Assembly: GCA_018287875.1 (NCBI GenBank)
Contig: JAGVVL010000009.1
Location: forward strand, 2,046,001 to 2,110,000
DNA: 64,000 nucleotides
Reading direction: 5' to 3'
DNA from: Nigrospora sphaerica
Lineage: Eukaryota > Ascomycota > Sordariomycetes > Amphisphaeriales > Apiosporaceae
In this document: positions 9,396-20,848 of the stretch, one piece after another
Position numbering within the stretch: position 1 is the first letter of the stretch
Layout: every line of letters begins with the position of its first letter
Notes under the pieces: model-generated
Told to the model about the DNA's origin: nothing
What the model saw: the letters and a program-made list of their open reading frames with translations, nothing else
Database searches by the model: none
Position numbers and translations under genes: made by a program

Positions 9396-10697
9396 TCAGA
9401 TGCCGCCGACAAAGACCTCGAGGAGGGCGGGGTTGGGGCCGGCGACGACGCCGGCCGAGTTCTCGCCGGCGGGGTTGACGTCGTCGTAGGGGAAGGCGTA
9501 GCCCTTGTTGTCGACCTCGTACTTGTGCACGACGCGGCTGTAGTGGTTGGTGGGGTTGTGCTGGTAGTAGGCGGCGGCGCCGAGGCCGGGCTGGACGTCG
9601 CCGCCGTCGAGGAGCAGGGTGGTGCGGTGGAAGGCGGCGCAGAGGCTCGGCACGACGGGGTCGCCGCCGAGGTTGGCGAAGGGGCCGGCGTTGCAGCCGA
9701 AGATGTCGAGCGCGCCGGGCTTCGGGTACGCGCGCGCGTCGCCGCGGCAGCGGAGGGCGCCGTCGCCGTCGGCCCGGCACACGCGGTCGCCGCCGGCGGC
9801 CGCGACCGTCAGGTCCCGGCCCGCGTACCGCGCCCAGACGGCGTCGACGTAGGCCGCCCAGTAGTCGCGCATGAGGTCGCCGTTGCCCGGCGTCGCCAGC
9901 AGCGTCGCCGGCGACAGCACGCGCAGCACCGCGCCCGCGCCGCCGTCCGTCACGCACAGCCGGTCCCACGGCTGCCCGTCGGCGCGCGCCTGCGCCCGCA
10001 GGTCCTCGCAGATGGCGCCGAGCGACCCCCCGCCCACGCCCCGCACCGTCTGCACCTCGCCGCTGCCGAGCGTCAGCGTCAGGCTCATGGCGATGCTGAC
10101 GAAGTCGACGAAGCTGACGTTGGCGTACAGCGCCTGCGCGTTGTTGGTCAGCTCCACGAACGCCCACAGCACCCCGGCCGACGGGTCCCGCGGGTTCGTC
10201 ACCGACGGCTGCACCACCAGCACGTTCCCCTCGTCGTCGGCGAGGCTGAAGAACTGCAGCTCGCCCTGCGCGATGTAGACCCGCCCCGAGATGAGGTAGT
10301 CGGGCACGTGGATGTCGGTCGACTGGCCCCTCGGCTTCATCCGGATCGCCGTGTCGCCGCCGATGGGCTGCGGCACCTTGCTGCCCCCCGGGTTGGGGTA
10401 CAGGAACTGTCCGTCCGGCGTCACCATGACCGCCTTCCCGCGGCTGTCCTGCCCGAGGACGTAGGCGTTCATGTTGTCGCCGTAGTTGTTGTGCAATGTG
10501 ATCTTGAGGGCTCCGCTGGCCGTCGCGTTCACCGCGTCCACCGCGTCCACCGCCGCCGCGCTGTCGGCGGGGACGGCGTCCCGTGCCGTGACCCGGATGC
10601 CACCCGCCGGGGCCGGTGCCACGTCGATGGGTATAGCCAAGGCAGAGCCGAAAAGAGCCACGGCCGTGGCAACTGTCAAGTGAAAGAAACTACGCAT
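9396..10697 (-). CDS. Secreted GH64 (thaumatin-like fold) beta-1,3-glucanase
   Basis: An intronless 433-residue protein. The N terminus MRSFFHLTVATAVALFGSALA is a clear signal peptide, followed by a short linker with a VDAVDAV repeat. The rest matches fungal glycoside hydrolase family 64: ITLHNNYGDNMNAYVLGQD, DGQFLYPNP, VPQPIGGDTAIRM, GRVYIAQGELQFF, VQPSVTNPRDPS followed by FVELT, and YANVSFVDFVSIAMSLTL. Known GH64 enzymes release oligosaccharides from beta-1,3-glucan, the main polymer of fungal walls, callose and laminarin, so nutrition, wall remodelling or mycoparasitism are possible roles. The length is usual for the family. A TATA-rich stretch (10722-10733) lies just upstream of the start. 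The first gene of a run of secreted proteins. Confidence 0.9.
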   Translation of the reverse strand: MRSFFHLTVATAVALFGSALAIPIDVAPAPAGGIRVTARDAVPADSAAAVDAVDAVNATASGALKITLHNNYGDNMNAYVLGQDSRGKAVMVTPDGQFLYPNPGGSKVPQPIGGDTAIRMKPRGQSTDIHVPDYLISGRVYIAQGELQFFSLADDEGNVLVVQPSVTNPRDPSAGVLWAFVELTNNAQALYANVSFVDFVSIAMSLTLTLGSGEVQTVRGVGGGSLGAICEDLRAQARADGQPWDRLCVTDGGAGAVLRVLSPATLLATPGNGDLMRDYWAAYVDAVWARYAGRDLTVAAAGGDRVCRADGDGALRCRGDARAYPKPGALDIFGCNAGPFANLGGDPVVPSLCAAFHRTTLLLDGGDVQPGLGAAAYYQHNPTNHYSRVVHKYEVDNKGYAFPYDDVNPAGENSAGVVAGPNPALLEVFVGGI

Positions 10698-12982
10698 GGT
10701 GGTAGATGATGCCGGCTAAATCGTATATAAATATAATGGGGCCAACAAAAGGGGTACAAATAGGGCCCGAGATGTGTACAGGTACAACGATTATAAGGGA
10801 GTGTGATAAGCCCGGCTGGGTAATAATAGTAGTAATCGACTGACGGTGTTGATACTGAGAATATAAGCTTCCGATGAATGGGATCGAAGCCCTCACTCCT
10901 TTATAACAGATTATAAGCCCCCCTTCTCCAGTGACGACATGGCCTTCAACTCCTGCCTCCGTCCGACCATGACTAGCACGCTATAGCCCAGCTGACCTGC
11001 TTTCATGCTCATGAGGACATCGGGGAATGGGAAACTCCGAGTCAGCGCTGCTACACATTAGGCCAGTGTGTCTCCTTACGAACGAGGAGAAATTCCTCGA
11101 CCTTTGGGGCGACACCGCTCCGACGGCAGGCTTGTCCTCCCGAAGGGGGGTAGACGGAGGAAGGAGCTACGGGCCATCAAAACCTGGGCTTCGGACGGTT
11201 TTCTAGAATCCCGGCCTCTCTCGGGATAGTAGGCGGTTCGGATGAATCTCAAGACGACGAAAACTGTGGATCTTGGAGATTCGTGAGGAAAAGGCCAGGA
11301 TCTTCTCAGCGAGCTAGACGTCCCGAAGGGCTCGCGAGAGTCATAAGATTGGCAGCTCGATTCTACCCTTCTCCCTCCATATCTGTTATCTTCTTGACTG
11401 GAGATGAATTGGGGGGTCGTTAGGGGGGCGAAGACGGACCAAAGCCCACAGGCGTTGTTGCTGGAATTGTGTGCTCAAAGGTTCGATAGGCTACTTTGCG
11501 TGCCCCCATAAGGCCGTCGAGTTGGGATAGAATACTTTTCCTTAAAGTTAGGAGGCGTCGGTGTATGAGAGTTGGCAGAGACCGTTTGGGACGAAGGCCA
11601 GTAGTCGACCCGGTAAGCAGCGGCAGAAGCCGTGTCGAAACCCCTAGTGGCCCCCCCTTTTGTCCTCTCTGGCACTTGTCACGATACTCGCTCGGACGCA
11701 GTCGGGTAGAATCGCGTTCCCCAAATATCCTTGGATGCTGCCAGTCTCCCTGGGTAGGTTTCTTGCTCCCATCGAACTGGCTTGAACACCCCGCCATTCC
11801 TGCGAAGTGTTCCCTACGCACGAGGAGCATGGCCGTCGGACAGACTCCCGATTTGAAGTCCACTTCAGTGGGTGGGGACAACTGTGCCGAGATTTCTGGT
11901 AGAACAAGCATGTCGACAATGGTCGCCCTGAGCCCGTGGAGGAACCACAAACACTGGCATGCGGCCGTCGGGCGAGATCGGGAGGGAATGACAAAAGTCA
12001 GCTAGCTGTCTTCTGTGCGGCTGCTTGTCCTTCGGAACCTTTAGACTTCCCAACGGCCGCATCTCAGTCTAAAGTCAATTCATGACAAAGCGCCGTGCAG
12101 GAATCTTTAGGGGGGCATCTTGTCGGGGCGAGCGTGACCCGGTCGCCCACCGAAAGCCGAGTGTTGAAACGACCACTGCGAGGCTAGAGGTAGCGGATCG
12201 GAGAGGCGGGATCGCCATGGGATTTCTCCCCCTTCAAGCCCATATAGGATCTTCTCATGACCGATACACAGGTGTGCGAAGAGCATACACCCCGGCAATT
12301 TGCACCTTGGCCTTGTGCGCGCACAAACCCTAGCTCGACACTGCCTGCTACGCCCTCGCGCATTCGCGGCCGCGCCGGCAATAAAGGCGCAGCAACAGCA
12401 CTCGAGGCTTCTAGCTTCAGGGGGATGGGTATACCAAAGTACCCGATCTCGCAAGCGCTCACTACCCTCGGGCCCTAAGGCACGGGCAGTTTGATCGGGT
12501 GACGACGCCTGCTGATGGCTCGTCCGAACTCGGGCACGTTGCTGCAAGTTGCCCGGTAGAGCTGCCACGCTGCTTGTTACAAAGTGCTTCACAGCCGGCT
12601 GGGTGTAAGAGCTGGTGGTCGTGTATACACGCTCCTCGGTACAGACTAATGAGCTTTAGAGTCTCGTTGGGCACCGATTTTGACGATTATGGCAAGTATG
12701 AAAGCCTCTAGAATAGGAACACGCCGTGTTGGGGGAAACAGGAAACTGACATGTTGCAGCTATGCTAAATCGAAATATTACACTCGCGGCCAAACTCCTG
12801 TGGCCTCGTATTGGGTCTTTCATAAGCGTGAGTCATTATCGTGGGAAAGCGACCTTCCCCCCGTACGCCCGTGCCGGCTCTCATCCATGTATATATCCAG
12901 CGGCGGCACGGGCACGGCGCCGGAAAGCGGTGGCCGTAAGGGGTGCGGGCACCCATCGCCCGCCTAGACCCCGGTTCGGGCC
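10698..12982. other. Long intergenic region without recognisable gene
   Basis: About 2.3 kb. An AT-rich promoter stretch for the GH64 gene lies at 10700-10900. The rest holds only short overlapping frames on both strands with no start context, codon bias or family match. It may contain decayed sequence, but I see no terminal repeats or transposase remnants. The right part is the 3' side of the leftward membrane-protein gene. Confidence 0.5.
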
Positions 12983-13516
12983 TCAATAGTAGTGAGAGCT
13001 TCGGGATTGCCTTCGCGCCTCCCTCGCGCCGTACGGGGCATAGGTGGCGGGTGGGGCGGCGGGGCTCCGGCCTCTCGATTCGTAGCGCACGGGGCGGACG
13101 GCGGTGACCTCGCGGATTTCGACGGAGCGGCGCGGGCTCCGCGAGTGGTGGTGGTGGTGGTGGTGGTGACGATGGCGCGACCGCGACCCGTGCGTCTCGT
13201 GGTGGTAGGCATAGGACGGGCGGCGATCCAGCGGCGGGTCGGGGCTCCCGTACGTATGGCCCCAGTCGTCAGGCTTGTTCATGTTCATACACGACCGGAT
13301 GATCCACACCAGCAGGAGGAAGCCGACGATGGAGCCGATGACGATGCCCGCGATGGCGCCGCCCGTCAGGTTGGTGCCGCCCTCGTCGGGGTCCTGCGTC
13401 ACAACCGTCGTGACGACTTGGCGGGCGCTGAGGATCCGAGTCAGGCCGGCGGCCGTGGTCCGCGTGGGCGTGAGCGTGAGCGCGCCAAGCGGCGGAAGCG
13501 CGAGAGCGGGCGCCAT
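12983..13516 (-). CDS. Single-pass membrane protein with His-rich cytosolic tail
   Basis: A 177-residue single-exon protein. Residues 1-50 are Ser/Thr/Pro- and Ala-rich. A Gly-rich transmembrane helix follows (about 51-74, GGAIAGIVIGSIVGFLLLVWII), then a cytosolic tail with a run of eight consecutive histidines in an Arg/Ser setting, and a C terminus ending SSHYY. The GGAIAGIVIG-type helix is common in fungal surface and wall-stress-sensor-like proteins, and single-pass proteins with this layout are frequent conserved hypotheticals in ascomycetes. There is no N-terminal signal peptide of usual form, so the orientation of the helix is inferred. The histidine run could bind metal or be a simple product of the trinucleotide repeat beneath it. 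Function unknown. Confidence 0.68.
   Translation of the reverse strand: MAPALALPPLGALTLTPTRTTAAGLTRILSARQVVTTVVTQDPDEGGTNLTGGAIAGIVIGSIVGFLLLVWIIRSCMNMNKPDDWGHTYGSPDPPLDRRPSYAYHHETHGSRSRHRHHHHHHHHSRSPRRSVEIREVTAVRPVRYESRGRSPAAPPATYAPYGAREARRQSRSSHYY
13146..13169. repeat. GGT trinucleotide microsatellite coding a histidine run
   Basis: Eight GGT-type triplets in a row on the + strand read as histidine codons in the leftward membrane-protein gene. Its length is likely to vary between strains. Confidence 0.85.
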
Positions 13517-16017
13517 TTGCGAACCGCGTCAGATGAAGGGATCCGAGGACGGCGAGAGGAGTGAACCCGGCCGGGCGATCTGACCGGGCTTGGCCGAGGG
13601 GTGCCGAAAGCTCGAGCTTTCCAGTGTGGCTGGCCGTTGGACTGGCCCCGGGGCTTTGGCGGCGGGTGTTAGTTGGGGCCAACGGCGCGCGGACGGGATA
13701 CCACTAGACTTGTGTCCAGGAACCGGGAAAGAAGAAGGTTATCTGAGTTTCACACTGTCGTGGACGTCCACCGGGCCAAGGTCGAGGCAACTAAAGTATT
13801 ATTACAACCGATAACCAGCAGAATACTTTTTACCCAGGGCCAGGACCCGGCGCTCCCGTGCGAATTATAGATTTACTTCGTCCCCGCTCCCGCCCTGCGT
13901 CCTGAAGTCTCTCTGCAGGGCGACGGACTGTCCCGATCATGGTGACGTGATGGGCTTCGCGTCGGCTGCAGGCCAACAAGCGAGTGGAGGGGGAGGCTGG
14001 GTGACCCGCGGGTGCTGAAAGCGGCACATCATGGGCTTGGCTGCGCGACCAACACAAGCCTGAGTGCGTGTCGTCGGGCCTTGATTTTTAACCCGGGTCG
14101 CGAATAGGGCCCCCCCCAAATCCAGGCCCATTCTTTCCCATTCACGCCCTGCGATGCGACGCTGGTGGAGCCAAATGGCCGGACCATTTGAATGATCCCC
14201 AACCCCCGGCTAGCCTGCAGATCGCCCTGGCCAGATCAACCTCATGATGTAAGTTCCCCTCCCGGCGGCACACGGATCGTGATGTACATACTATATATTG
14301 GGACTTGGTGAGGACGGGGAGGGGGGAGAGAGAATATCTATATGGCGGTCGGCGGCATATGGCGATTGGGAAACCGACAAAGCAAAAGCCGTGGGGTACA
14401 AACGTGGGATGCACGCACGTGGTTAATGGTCGAACGGCCCACATGATCGATTACCAGCACAGGGTTGGAGGATGTAGTTGCCCTGGATGCACTTCCATAC
14501 CGGGTTGATGTTTAGATCCATGAAGTAAAAGCTCCGGCTGCCAAGCTGAGGGTGGGCAGGCAAACCCTAAGCAGTAGTACGAAGAGGCTCCCGCCCGCTA
14601 CTGGTCTGTCTGCCGGCGCACGAGGGGCCGTGTACGATGTAGGTGGGCACGAAAAGTCTATTATAGTGCTTGACGAATGACGCCCTACTTGAGGGCCTCT
14701 TCGTTTTTTGGCTGCCCGCATTCGGCTTGCGCGGATCTGCCTTGCAGTCAAATCCTTCCGGGGTATTGGGTACGACCAAGTTTGCCAGCAGCAGCCGAGC
14801 TTGGACTGGAAGTTACCGACTCAATGGCCACATCCCCTCCATTGCGGGAATCCTATGCAAGCCCGCCCAACACGACTGGGTGCAACTACAAATCATCTGG
14901 GGGGCACTAGTCACACCACTCGCCGCCATCATCTCCATTGAACCCCCCATCCCCTCCATCCCACGTTCGTTACTGCTTCGTGAGCAATCGGCCGCTATCT
15001 TCCCCGAGTGACTGCTCCCCTGCGTATCCATGGAACCACACCAATTGGATGGAACGGGCGACGCGACAGCACGCTGACAATGTCCGTACATGAGCTTATC
15101 AGCCTTTATTATACCTCAAGGGATCGATAATACCCAAACGGACTGGTCGCATCTGCGCCGAATCCCCCGGGCAATACCATCCAACATGGGAGCTCAGCCC
15201 AGCGCCTTCCTTCCACAACCCAACATGCCCGGAACAACTTACAATTCGTTGCGGGTGTGGCGGGGGGAAGGACCACCAGGGATTTCCAGCTGCCTGCCCT
15301 GTCTCTATCCGTCGTGTTGAGAGGTTCCCGGCTATTTAGCCCCCCGTTTCTTACTCAGCCCTCAAACGCCCGGCCGCTCCCGCGAAAGAAGCGATCGTAT
15401 GTGCAAGCGTAGTCTGCCGGGACAGCCGTCGAGCCCACTCTCGTACAGGTAGCCAGCGCAGACCCCGGCTCTACTGCCCAGCCATGCAAACGGGAGACGA
15501 TACAGCCACGACCGGCCGACGAAGCCGTTGGCCGTTCCTAGCTCTCGGATTGCTCGGTTTAGCGTCGCCATTGGCCCGAGACCGCGGGGGCCACCTCCAT
15601 CCTCCTCGTATTGGGAGCGATGGATGCGCCGTCGAGCCCGTGTTGGTGGAAGCACCCCCCGCGAAACGACCGTACGACGGGCGGTGCCACTGCGCCTTCA
15701 GCCGGTAAGCGGGCATCCCTGAACGGGAAGCCCGCCTGGCGAGGGGAGGAGCAATCAACCATCCCATCGGCGCGACAGTTGCTACCCGGCGAGGGAAACG
15801 CTACTTCGCCAGAGACATGGTGTAAGGCGCGCGCGGGCTGGTCTCCACGGACCGGCCCGGATATAAAAGGCTTGACGTTCTGGATGCATCCTGCTTCTTC
15901 CCTCCGCACGCCGACAAAAGAACGTAGACAGCACCCCTCCACGGCACAGATACGCTTTCTCGCCCACATCCGAACGCACACTGCCCCTTAGGAGCCGTTA
16001 TTGAACGTTGAATCACC
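13517..16017. other. Long intergenic region; promoter of the small secreted protein at its right end
   Basis: About 2.5 kb with no gene I can support. The left end is the promoter of the leftward membrane-protein gene, the right end that of the secreted cysteine protein (TATA box at 15862). The frame at 14670-15011 (+) is open but shows no domain or compositional sign of being real. Confidence 0.5.
15862..15868 (+). promoter_or_regulatory. TATA box of the small secreted protein gene
   Basis: TATAAAA stands 150 bp upstream of the ATG at 16018, leaving room for a 5' leader of about 120 bases. A strong TATA box is typical of conditionally induced fungal genes. Confidence 0.55.
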
Positions 16018-16409
16018 ATGAAGGCCTCTGTCCTCTTCGCCGCTCTGCTCCCGGCCGCCCTGGCCGCCCCCAGCAACCCCCTCCTCGCCCGACGCGAGGA
16101 GCCCACGCCCACGGTGCCGTCGGCGAGCTCGTCGGCCGCCTCAGCCTCCAGTACCAGCTCGGAGGTGCCGTGCCCGACGGCGCCGGCAAGCTGTCTCTCG
16201 AAACCGGATGGCCACATGATCTGCATGGCCGGCGGCGTGTGGTGCCGGTACGTTGGCTCACCCCCCTTTGCGCCCTCCCCGTCCCCGGAAAAGGCGAACG
16301 GGTTTCTAATGCCATGCGCAGATACACCGATGTCGAGCACCACGGCACGCCCGGCTTCTTCCCCATCAACTACCAGGGCCCCTGCGCCCCTTGCTTGCCC
16401 AGCTGGTAA
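16018..16409 (+). CDS. Small secreted cysteine-containing protein, effector-like
   Basis: Exons 16018-16247 and 16322-16409 give 105 residues; the 74-bp GT..AG intron splits an arginine codon and the phases close. The signal peptide MKASVLFAALLPAALA is cut near residue 17. A Kex2-type dibasic site follows (R25-R26), then a Ser/Ala-rich linker (30-50). The mature C-terminal part carries six cysteines: VPC, ASC, MIC, VWC, GPC and APC. It ends CLPSW. This is the standard outline of fungal small secreted cysteine-rich proteins, some of which act as effectors or as antimicrobial or wall-associated peptides. I recognise no specific family, so function is not assigned. It sits among secreted enzymes and has its own TATA box. 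Confidence 0.75.
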
Positions 16410-18030
16410 ACAGCGAGCTACCCATGCGTTGCGGAGCGATTTCCACGGGACCCTCCGCGGCGGCCTTACGGCGTCAGGGGTTCCGGTCTCGCGGGGGATA
16501 AACTACGATTACTGGGCGCTTAAGATTGCGATTACTCGGAGCAAACAAAGGCTGGTTGGATTATGGGGGACGGGCCACGGTGTTTGGCATGTTGGGTTTG
16601 CTTACCTTTATTCTCGCGCGGTGTTCCGGGCTACCACGGCTTCCTCAAAGAACCGTTCTAGATATGCTTCTTCCAGCACGCCTAAAATGATCCCTTGTTT
16701 CTATGGATCAAAGCCTCGTTATCTTGGATAGAAAGATGCCGGGAAAACGAACTTCTTACATCAACCGACTTTGGGCTTGTGGTTAATAGAATATTAAAAG
16801 AAGACAGCCTCACTTATTCGAGGCGTCAGCACCTCCTGGGCGTCTCGTATCGCTTATGCTTCCTTCGACCTAAAACATCGTACCGTTTTTGAATTCTACC
16901 ACTTTCGGAATACCATGGCTTGGTAAAGCAGCGTCAGGTTCACACCAGGTGTTCCGAAATGCTGCCTACCTTTACCGACTGGCAATGGCATCATGGTCGA
17001 CTACAATATCCGGTCGCGATTGCAGGGTAGAACTGCGAGACTCGACAGTAATGTATCGTTCGTAGGGCCTCGGAGGCTGTGGGACGAGTGCGAAGCCCTT
17101 AAGTCGCCGTGAGGCTTAGCTGGGACACGCAGTAAAAGTCCCCATAAGCACGCCGCTTTATGTCGGTATGCAATCGGGGCAGGCCGATCGGGTATGACGT
17201 CAAGTGCAATGATTTTTTTTTTCTTTCGTTCCCTTTAGCGCACGCTACGGCACGTACACGTAGGCTATTTTTGGCCGCGTCTTAGCTCTTATCAAGCGCC
17301 TGGGGCGCCCACCAAAGAGGAGTCCCCAGTCTCCGCTCCCGGGCGCCATGGCCAGCCGAGTCCGGAGAACGGGCAGCGTGGAGGAGCCGGACTGCGATTA
17401 TTAGCGCCAGAGTGCGCCAGGCTGTTGCCGTGTGCGCTAGGGATGAGCCCGTGGAGCGGATCGGCAAACCAGGTGGGCAGTCATGGGAGCCTTCAACTGA
17501 CCTTCCATCGCTGCCGGAGTATCGCATCAAATCTGCACGGGTCTGGTAGTTTTTTTTCTTCGTTTCGCGGGTTCTAGATTGAGGTAACTGGGGGATCCAG
17601 GTGGCACCGGCGTGCCGATGGCAGTCAGTGCTCTGCATGTAAGCCGGGAGTTGGTAAAGCGAAGGCCCGAAGCTGATCATGGGTTTGCGACCGGCTACCT
17701 ACTACGCAGCATGCCAACAGCACCGGCTCCAACCCATGGGTCCCTCCAGGCAGTGCTCGTGAATGCTAGTTCGGACTTAGGTTGCGACGGACAACCCCCT
17801 TGTATGGACCGTCGGCGGCGCCGCCAAGGCGTAATCGGGGCTCTCACGTCTCGGGCACTCGGAGCGTGCCCGCCAGGGCCATCCAGTCGCCCAAACGGCC
17901 CGTTCCATCTCATCCACGATACGTCTCTGGGTGGTCCATACGGACAGGTTCGACCATGAGGAAGCGCAAGCGCCTAGCATCCGACTCGGGGATGGAGGGT
18001 GCCGACCGCGCGTCGTGCAGTCATCCGTCT
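16410..18030. other. Intergenic region, no gene seen
   Basis: About 1.6 kb of mixed composition between convergent genes. A run of nine T lies near 17214-17222. Short frames on both strands show no domains or coding bias. Confidence 0.5.
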
Positions 18031-18417
18031 TCATCCGTCGGTTTTCTGGTAGCCCATGCCCGTCTTCCACCACGCGCCGAGGCCTCGGTCCTCCATCGCC
18101 TGGCCGAACTCGGCGACGGACGCGGTCTCCCGGAAGGGGCTCTGCGACGCCGCCGGCGCCGCGACGGCGTGGGCGGCGGGCTTCTGCACGCACTGAAAGT
18201 CCTTGTACCGCAGGTCGTGGACGGCGGCGACCCAGCCGCCGAGGGCGGCCTCGTCGCCGCCCTCGGCGTACATGATGCCGGGCGAGCCGCCGCTGCGGAC
18301 CAGCACGAAGGGCAACCCGAGCTGCGCCGCCGCCTTCTTGACGCGCTGGAGCTTCTTGCGGCTCGTGATGTGGTGCGTCCGGATCAGCGTCGTGAAGAGT
18401 CGCGTCGTCGAACTCAT
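18031..18417 (-). CDS. Small DUF1115-like protein (RWD-associated C-terminal domain type)
   Basis: A 128-residue single-exon protein starting MSSTTRLFTTLIRTHHITSR. The core runs THHITSRKKLQRVKKAA, LVRSGGSPGIMYAEG, and VAAVHDLRYKDFQCV. It resembles the C-terminal DUF1115 domain of RWD-domain proteins, where a HHI..KR helix is followed by a YPG-type turn, an EG strand and a final helix with a basic/aromatic strand. Here the RWD half is absent, so it is a stand-alone form. The C terminus ends with a conserved-looking WWKTGMGY. An in-frame ATG at 18513 would add 32 residues of poor quality; I prefer 18417. Biochemical role unknown. Confidence 0.62.
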   Translation of the reverse strand: MSSTTRLFTTLIRTHHITSRKKLQRVKKAAAQLGLPFVLVRSGGSPGIMYAEGGDEAALGGWVAAVHDLRYKDFQCVQKPAAHAVAAPAASQSPFRETASVAEFGQAMEDRGLGAWWKTGMGYQKTDG

Positions 18418-18878
18418 CCTCGTGACGGCATCTCTGGTGTGTAGCGCGAGCGGCAATAAGCGCAGTTCCCCCGACCGAAAACCCGCGTCGGTGCCGAAAT
18501 AGGGATTGATCACAGCGTGCAGCGAGTTAAAATGATAAAGATTGAAACGAGGTAATGTGCGTAAGTACTGAGTGAGGAGCTACTGAGTTGAAGCCGTACA
18601 CGGCGACTTTTCCTCGGCAGCACAGAAGCTCCGAATGCACCGACAAACAACCTTAGTATTAAAGATGGATGCTTTTAGCCCGTGCCTCATACGTAAGCCT
18701 GGATCCACTCATCGCCAGCCGGTATTTCTCCCACTCGAAAAGCTACAACGCGACATCCTCGCCTGTACTCGTTCCCAATCGTTGCCAGTCGCAACAACCA
18801 ATTGGTTCTTGCCGGTGTGATATCTCGCCTGCCGTGTCCGTCACCTGTAGCAACCCGGGATTGTGCTGTTTTGGGGGG
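18418..18878. other. Intergenic region
   Basis: These 461 bp hold the promoter of the leftward DUF1115-like gene and the 3' end of the leftward GMC oxidoreductase gene. Nothing else is visible. Confidence 0.5.
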
Positions 18879-20848
18879 CTACCGGCGCCGCTGTACCCTG
18901 TCCTCCAGGATCAGACTTGCCCCCTTCTCGGCGATGGCGTAAACCGTGGCCTGGAGATGGGCGCTGATCTGCAGCGGCATGACGCTGGCGTCCACGACCC
19001 TCAGCCGCTGCACCCCGTAAACCCGGAGCCTCTCGTCGACGACGCCGCCGTCGACGCCCCTGCGGCCGCCCATGGCGCAGGTGCCGACGGGGTGCCAGTC
19101 CGGGACGGTCTGGTCGCGGACCCAGGACCGCCAGTCCTCGTCGCTCGTGACAGACGGCGCCGGCGACACCCGGGAGCGAATGCAGTCCGCCAGGGGCGCC
19201 GTGCGGCAGATGGCATCCGCGAAGCGAGCGCCGTGCGTCATGACTTCGAAATCGACGGCGCCGCCCTCGCCGGCGAAGTAGCGGGGGTCGATGGTGGGGT
19301 GTTCCAAGCTGCGGGGCCGCGTGCCCGGCGCAGCGCGGCCGATGTGGATGTGTCCCTTGGACAGGGGGTACTGCAATACCGAAAAGATGGTGCAGTACTT
19401 CTTGTCGCCCGCAGGGTCCGATTGGAAACGGGTACTCCAGTTGCCGAGGCCGAATATGTACTCGACCTGTCCGACGGGGTGTCTCGTATCAAAACGACGC
19501 GTGTGGATGCGGCGTCGTTCGACGTCGGTGTCCCCCAGCCCGTCGATCTGGCGTACCAAGGAGCAAAGCTGCTCGTCTTGGACAAAATGCGACAGGGGCA
19601 GAAAGCACATGGAGGTGGGAAGAATGGCGAGCGGGCCCGTTTGCGATTGCCGGTACTGCTCCCTTGCAGCAGACGCAATCGCTGCCGAGGCCAGGTCATC
19701 CCGGGTCTCCAGCTCCGGGTCTACTTCGAAGATCAGGCCCGTCACTGGTTGCTTGTTACTTGGGGCCCCGGTCGCCGGTCGGAGTGGTAGGACGTCATCA
19801 CTTACTGAAGTGGTCCTGCAGGTTCTCGCCTACGCAGGGACTGCTGACCTTGAGCTGAATTCCCGCCTGCGAAAGAATGCCGGGGTCGCCGATGCCGGAG
19901 AGTTCCAGGATTTGCGGGGATTGGACGGTCCCGGCGGAGAGGACGACTTCTCGGGAGGCCGAAACGACGTGGCTCTGCCCGCCGTGGGTGAAGCGAGCCC
20001 CAGTGGCCAACCAGTCATCTCCCGCTCGCTCGAGGATGATTTCCTCAACCGCCGCTTCGCAGAGCACGAGGAGATTCGGACGCTCGGCATTGGGGGTATA
20101 GTAGGCGTTATGGGAGTACGATCTCTCACAAGCGGTCCCGGTGATGGAGCTCACGTTGGTCCACACGCCCACGTTGGATCCCGACAGGTGTCGCTTGTTG
20201 GTTTCCACCCCGAGGCTGTTCAACGTGTCATGCCAGAACTCGTGCGGTGCCGAGAACTGCCGAGGGTACGCCACGGACACGGGGCCGCCTGTGCCTAGGG
20301 CTTCGGCGTCGTAGTACTGTTTGTTTCGGAGCTGGGAATCGCCCGCGGCCGGGGCGTGGAAGTCCTCGGCCTTCTTGAAGAACGGCCTGCGCGTTTGCCT
20401 CTTTTTTAGCCGAGAAACGGGAGGAGGGGGCTCCCCGCTTTCCCTCCGTGACCTACAGCAGACCGTCCCAGCCCCAGCCCGGGTTGCCCAGTTCCTCCCA
20501 AGCATCGTAGTCCTGGCGACAGCCCCGGTTCCAGGTCATGTAGTTTAGGGCCGACGTGCCGCCGAGCACCTTGCCGCGGGGCCACGACTCGACACGCCCT
20601 CCCAGCCCGGCTTGCGCCGTCGTCTCGAACTGCCAGTCGAGCTCGGTCCCGATGCCCATGCCGAAGCACCCAGGGATGTGGACACGGTCGTCATCCGCGG
20701 CCGCCACGGGGCCCGCCTCGAGCACACCCACGACGAGGTCCGGGTCTTCACTCAAGCGCGCCGCCACGGCGAGGCCGGCCGTTCCGCCACCCACGACCAG
20801 GTAATCCAGCTCCCGGCCGACAAGGTCCTCGGGGGTGACGATAGGCAT
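18879..20848 (-). CDS. GMC-family FAD oxidoreductase
   Basis: Three exons (20848-20457, 20386-19806, 19744-18879) give 612 residues, and the two introns (70 and 61 bp) close in phase. An N-terminal dinucleotide fold VVGGGTAGLAVAARL followed by VLEAG binds FAD. The GMC signatures are both present: GKVLGGTSALNYMTWNRG and GTVQSPQILELSGIG. The C-terminal domain has WHPVGTCAMG and VDASVMPLQISAHLQATVYAIAEK, which supply the active-site histidines. Relatives oxidise choline, aryl alcohols, glucose or secondary-metabolite alcohols; the specificity cannot be read from the sequence. No signal peptide is present, so it is predicted intracellular, unlike the secreted lignocellulose-active GMC enzymes. 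The ATG at 20848 (MPIVTPEDLVGRELDYLVVGGG) is preferred to upstream options because it leads directly into the FAD fold. Confidence 0.92.

Noticed and set aside
10855..10915. GGGCTTCGATCCC on the minus strand resembling a tRNA T-arm
   Set aside because: No A-box or acceptor stem at the right distance.
11420..11950. Minus-strand frame of 176 codons as a possible transposon remnant
   Set aside because: No transposase motif, terminal repeats or target-site duplication is visible.
14670..15011. Rightward 113-codon frame as a possible small gene
   Set aside because: No signal peptide, domain or codon bias; overlapping frames are equally open.
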